From Thermoanaerobaculia bacterium (GTDB taxonomy: Bacteria > Acidobacteriota > Thermoanaerobaculia > Multivoradales > Multivoraceae), in NCBI GenBank assembly GCA_022826745.1, contig JAJDUI010000009.1, forward strand, positions 124,001-188,000: 64,000 bases of DNA, written 5' to 3'. Position 1 is the stretch's first letter; each line of letters begins with the position of its first letter. Position numbers and translations under genes: made by a program. The notes below the pieces were generated by a model that was given only the letters and a program-made list of their open reading frames with translations, made no database searches and had not been told where the DNA came from. This document shows, piece after piece, positions 61,410 to 64,000 of the stretch.

Positions 61410-64000
61410 TCCGGGCCTGGTCGTCGAGCCGGGCCACGATCGCGATCGGAGGCCTGGCGTCGGTCCTCTCGATTCAGGGGCTTCAGGCGCAGGATGCCGG
61501 GGAGAAGCCGGAGGATGTCCGGTCGATCTCGGAAACCCGATCCATCCGGGAAGCGACTGACGGCTTCGAGCGTCTGCCCGGCTTCCTGGACCTGTACTGG
61601 GACAGCCGCGGAGGAAGGCTCTACTTGTGCGTGGAGGCGTTCGACAGCGAACTGCTCTACATCGAGTCGCTCGTTGCGGGTGTCGGGTCGAACGACATCG
61701 GCCTGGACCGCGGGCAGGTCGGGCGGACCCACCTCGTGCGGTTCGAGCGCATCGGGCCAAAGGTGCTGCTGGTCCAGCAAAACACCCGCTACCGGGCACT
61801 GAGCGACAACCCGGACGAGCAGCGTGCGGTCGCGGACGCCTTCGCCCGCTCGGTGCTCTGGGGGTTCGAGGTCGCGGCCGAGGACGAAGACGGCGCGATC
61901 CTGGTGGACGCGACGGACTTCGTGCTCCGGGACGCGCACGGCGTCGTGGCACGGCTCCAGCAGCGCGGGCAGGGGAGCTACCAACTGGACGCCTCGCGCT
62001 CGGCGATTCACCGCTCCGGCGTCGCCGCGTTTCCCCGCAACTCGGAACTCGAGGGGACTCTCACCTTCACTCTACGGTCTGCCGACCGTGGTCCGGGTGC
62101 CTGGGTGCGAGAGGTCGCGCCCTCGCCGGAGGCGGTCACGGTGCGGCTCCGCCACTCCTTCGTTGCGCTCCCGGAGCCCGGTTACAAGCCGCGCCGCGCG
62201 GATCCGAGGTCCGGCTTCAACACGACGAGTTACTTCGACTACGCGACTCCGATCGACCAGCCGCTCGAGACCAGCTTCATCGACCGTCACCGGCTCGAGA
62301 AGCGAAACCCGGGGGCCGAGCGCAGCGAACCGGTCGAACCGATCGTCTACTACCTGGACCGGGGCGCGCCGGAGCCGATCCGCTCCGCGTTGCTCGATGG
62401 AGCCCGCTGGTGGAACGAGGCGTTCGAGGCGGCTGGCTACATCGACGCGTTCCGGGTTGAACTGCTGCCCGAAGGCGCCGACCTGCTCGACATCCGCTAC
62501 AACGTGATCCAGTGGGTCCACCGGTCGACTCGCGGTTGGTCCTACGGAGGATCGGTCACCGACCCGCGCACCGGGGAGATCCTGAAGGGCGTCGTGACGC
62601 TCGGTTCCCTGCGCGTGCGGCAGGACTTCCTGATTGCCCAGGGTCTGTTGTCGCCCTACGAGGACGGGGACTCGTCCACCGAGGTGCTCACCGAAATGGC
62701 GCTTGCCCGGCTACGCCAGCTTTCGGCCCACGAAGTCGGCCACACGATCGGCCTGGCGCACAACTTCGCCTCCAGCGTCGATGGACCGGATGGCCGCGAG
62801 TCCGTCATGGACTATCCGCATCCCCTGGCCACCCTGGGCGAGGACGGCACGATCGACCTGAGTGCCGCCTACGACGTCGGCGTTGGCGAATGGGACAAGC
62901 GGGCGGTTCTCTACGGCTACGCGGAGTTCCCTGAGGGCGCCGACGAGGCGGCGGAGCTCGACGCCATCCTGCAGGGGACGATCGACGCTGGCCTCCACTA
63001 CATCAGCGATGAGGACGCGCGGCCCGTGGGCGGCGCCCATCCCCTGGCTCACCTCTGGGACAACGGCCGTTCCGCGGCGGAGGAGCTGCGCCGCCTCCTG
63101 TCCGTTCGGCGGGCCGCGCTCGAGCGGTTTTCCGAGCGGAGCATCCCCGTCGGCGCGCCCATGTCGGAGCTGGAGGATGTGCTGACGCCTCTCTACCTGC
63201 TGCACCGTTACCAGATCGAGGCGGCGGCAAAGATCGTCGGCGGCGTCGACTACAGCTACGCCGTGCGGGGAGACGGCAGGGCGCCGGTGTCCCTGCTGCC
63301 GCCGGCGATGCAGTTCGACGCGCTCGACGCTCTGCTCCAGACGGTCGACCCGGCTGAACTGACGCTACCCCAGCGGATACTCGACCTCATTCCACCGCCG
63401 CCCCCGGGCCGGAGCCGGGGCCGGGAGCACCTGCCATCGCGCGCCGGTCTGACGTTCGATCCGGTCGGCGCGGCCGAGATGGCGGCCGATCTGACGTTCG
63501 CCATGATCTTCGATGGCGAACGGGCTGCGCGTTTGGTCGATCACCATGCGCGGGAGGGGGAACAGCCGGCTCTTGGCGCCGTGATCGATCGGGTGCTGGC
63601 CGTTACCTGGCGCGCCGACCCTTCGCCGGGCCTTGCCGGAGAAGTCGGCAGGGCGGTCGACTTCGCCGCCCTGCGGCGGCTGATGGCGCTGGCGGCGGGC
63701 GCCCCGGTCAGTGCGCCGCCGAACTTCGACTGGCCGGTCGCGCTGGCGCGGTCGGGATCGTTCCAGGTGCGAGCCGAGGCCCGGTCCGAACTGTCTGCCC
63801 TCGGCGAGTGGCTGAAGGAGAACCCGGGCGGGACCGACGAGCCCGCGGAGCGGGCGCACCGTACTCATGGGGCCTGGCTGATCCACCGTTTCCTGGAAGA
63901 CCCGGGCTCGGTCGAACTGCCCGCGCCGCTGCGGGCCCCGGACGGCTCGCCGATCGGCTCGCACATCGGCTGCGGTGTGGGCGTGGGCGGCGCGGACCTC
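61406..64000 (+). CDS. Secreted zinc metalloprotease, DUF4953-type (runs off right edge)
   Basis: The first 865 codons of a large zinc-dependent metalloprotease. The GTG start overlaps the isocitrate lyase stop by four bases. A signal peptide ([18 protein letters not shown]) is followed by a DUF5117-like region, then the catalytic motif [18 protein letters not shown] with H442, E443 and H446, and the third ligand in the extended HExxHxxGxxH signature. ESVMDYPHP and the later strand-rich part fit the DUF4953/DUF5117 family of exported proteases, common in Acidobacteriota and Bacteroidota. The end of the gene is outside the window. Confidence 0.88.
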   Translation, partial: MIRAWSSSRATIAIGGLASVLSIQGLQAQDAGEKPEDVRSISETRSIREATDGFERLPGFLDLYWDSRGGRLYLCVEAFDSELLYIESLVAGVGSNDIGLDRGQVGRTHLVRFERIGPKVLLVQQNTRYRALSDNPDEQRAVADAFARSVLWGFEVAAEDEDGAILVDATDFVLRDAHGVVARLQQRGQGSYQLDASRSAIHRSGVAAFPRNSELEGTLTFTLRSADRGPGAWVREVAPSPEAVTVRLRHSFVALPEPGYKPRRADPRSGFNTTSYFDYATPIDQPLETSFIDRHRLEKRNPGAERSEPVEPIVYYLDRGAPEPIRSALLDGARWWNEAFEAAGYIDAFRVELLPEGADLLDIRYNVIQWVHRSTRGWSYGGSVTDPRTGEILKGVVTLGSLRVRQDFLIAQGLLSPYEDGDSSTEVLTEMALARLRQLSAHEVGHTIGLAHNFASSVDGPDGRESVMDYPHPLATLGEDGTIDLSAAYDVGVGEWDKRAVLYGYAEFPEGADEAAELDAILQGTIDAGLHYISDEDARPVGGAHPLAHLWDNGRSAAEELRRLLSVRRAALERFSERSIPVGAPMSELEDVLTPLYLLHRYQIEAAAKIVGGVDYSYAVRGDGRAPVSLLPPAMQFDALDALLQTVDPAELTLPQRILDLIPPPPPGRSRGREHLPSRAGLTFDPVGAAEMAADLTFAMIFDGERAARLVDHHAREGEQPALGAVIDRVLAVTWRADPSPGLAGEVGRAVDFAALRRLMALAAGAPVSAPPNFDWPVALARSGSFQVRAEARSELSALGEWLKENPGGTDEPAERAHRTHGAWLIHRFLEDPGSVELPAPLRAPDGSPIGSHIGCGVGVGGADL

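Noticed and set aside
1..64000. CRISPR arrays, tRNA and rRNA genes
   Set aside because: No regularly spaced repeats or cloverleaf/rRNA-like conserved stretches were recognised by eye; a dedicated scan could still find a missed tRNA.

Overview
The window is a high-G+C, gene-dense bacterial chromosome segment with about 46 protein-coding genes, one decayed gene and no rRNA, tRNA or CRISPR array that I could see. Acidobacteriota is the most likely source. The best pointer is the 39841-41373 product, a von Willebrand factor A protein of the type described as the 'VWFA-related Acidobacterial domain'. Supporting features are several large secreted proteins, a secreted DUF4953-type zinc protease and many GTG starts with 4-base gene overlaps. 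This is an inference; no 16S or ribosomal protein gene is present.

Layout. 1-4610: the start of a propionyl-CoA synthetase gene and an exported isoaspartyl peptidase (minus strand), then a sodium:solute symporter with a small two-helix partner and trpS (plus). 4607-13529: a PLP aminotransferase, a shortened acyl-CoA dehydrogenase-like protein, a TerB-like protein, a queuosine-precursor transporter, class II DAHP synthase, a PilZ-AMIN fusion, MurJ and a DUF4126 membrane protein. 13670-24034: a transglutaminase/TPR lipoprotein, an orphan hydantoinase A, a complete RND efflux operon (outer membrane lipoprotein, adaptor, pump) and an unknown protein. 24031-36522: two exported peptidases (M16 and gamma-glutamyltransferase), a zinc alcohol dehydrogenase, an M20 amidohydrolase, a DUF3187 protein and a two-subunit molybdenum hydroxylase of the form II CoxL type. 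36537-39472: a RavA-like MoxR ATPase next to a MoxR-VWA fusion. 39841-47125: the VWFA protein, a haloalkane dehalogenase and two large secreted proteins.

47153-52015 is an island of visibly lower G+C on the minus strand. In transcription order it holds a VapBC-type toxin-antitoxin pair, a DUF262 protein with a PUA/EVE-like N-terminal domain, a DUF3696-type ATPase, an unrecognised third protein, and the frameshifted stub of an RlaP/YcgL-like nucleotidyltransferase cut off at the island edge. Genes overlap or are spaced by at most 18 bases, so it looks like one operon. This is the best candidate in the window for an undescribed defence system.

52119-58957 is a Tat-exported molybdenum hydroxylase operon (Fe-S, Mo, FAD and cytochrome b subunits) downstream of a benzoylformate-decarboxylase-like ThDP enzyme; together they could make and oxidise an aldehyde and pass electrons to the quinone pool. 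59088-64000 carries a long-form isocitrate lyase and the first 865 codons of a secreted zinc metalloprotease. The presence of PrpE and isocitrate lyase suggests growth on short-chain acids or fatty acids.
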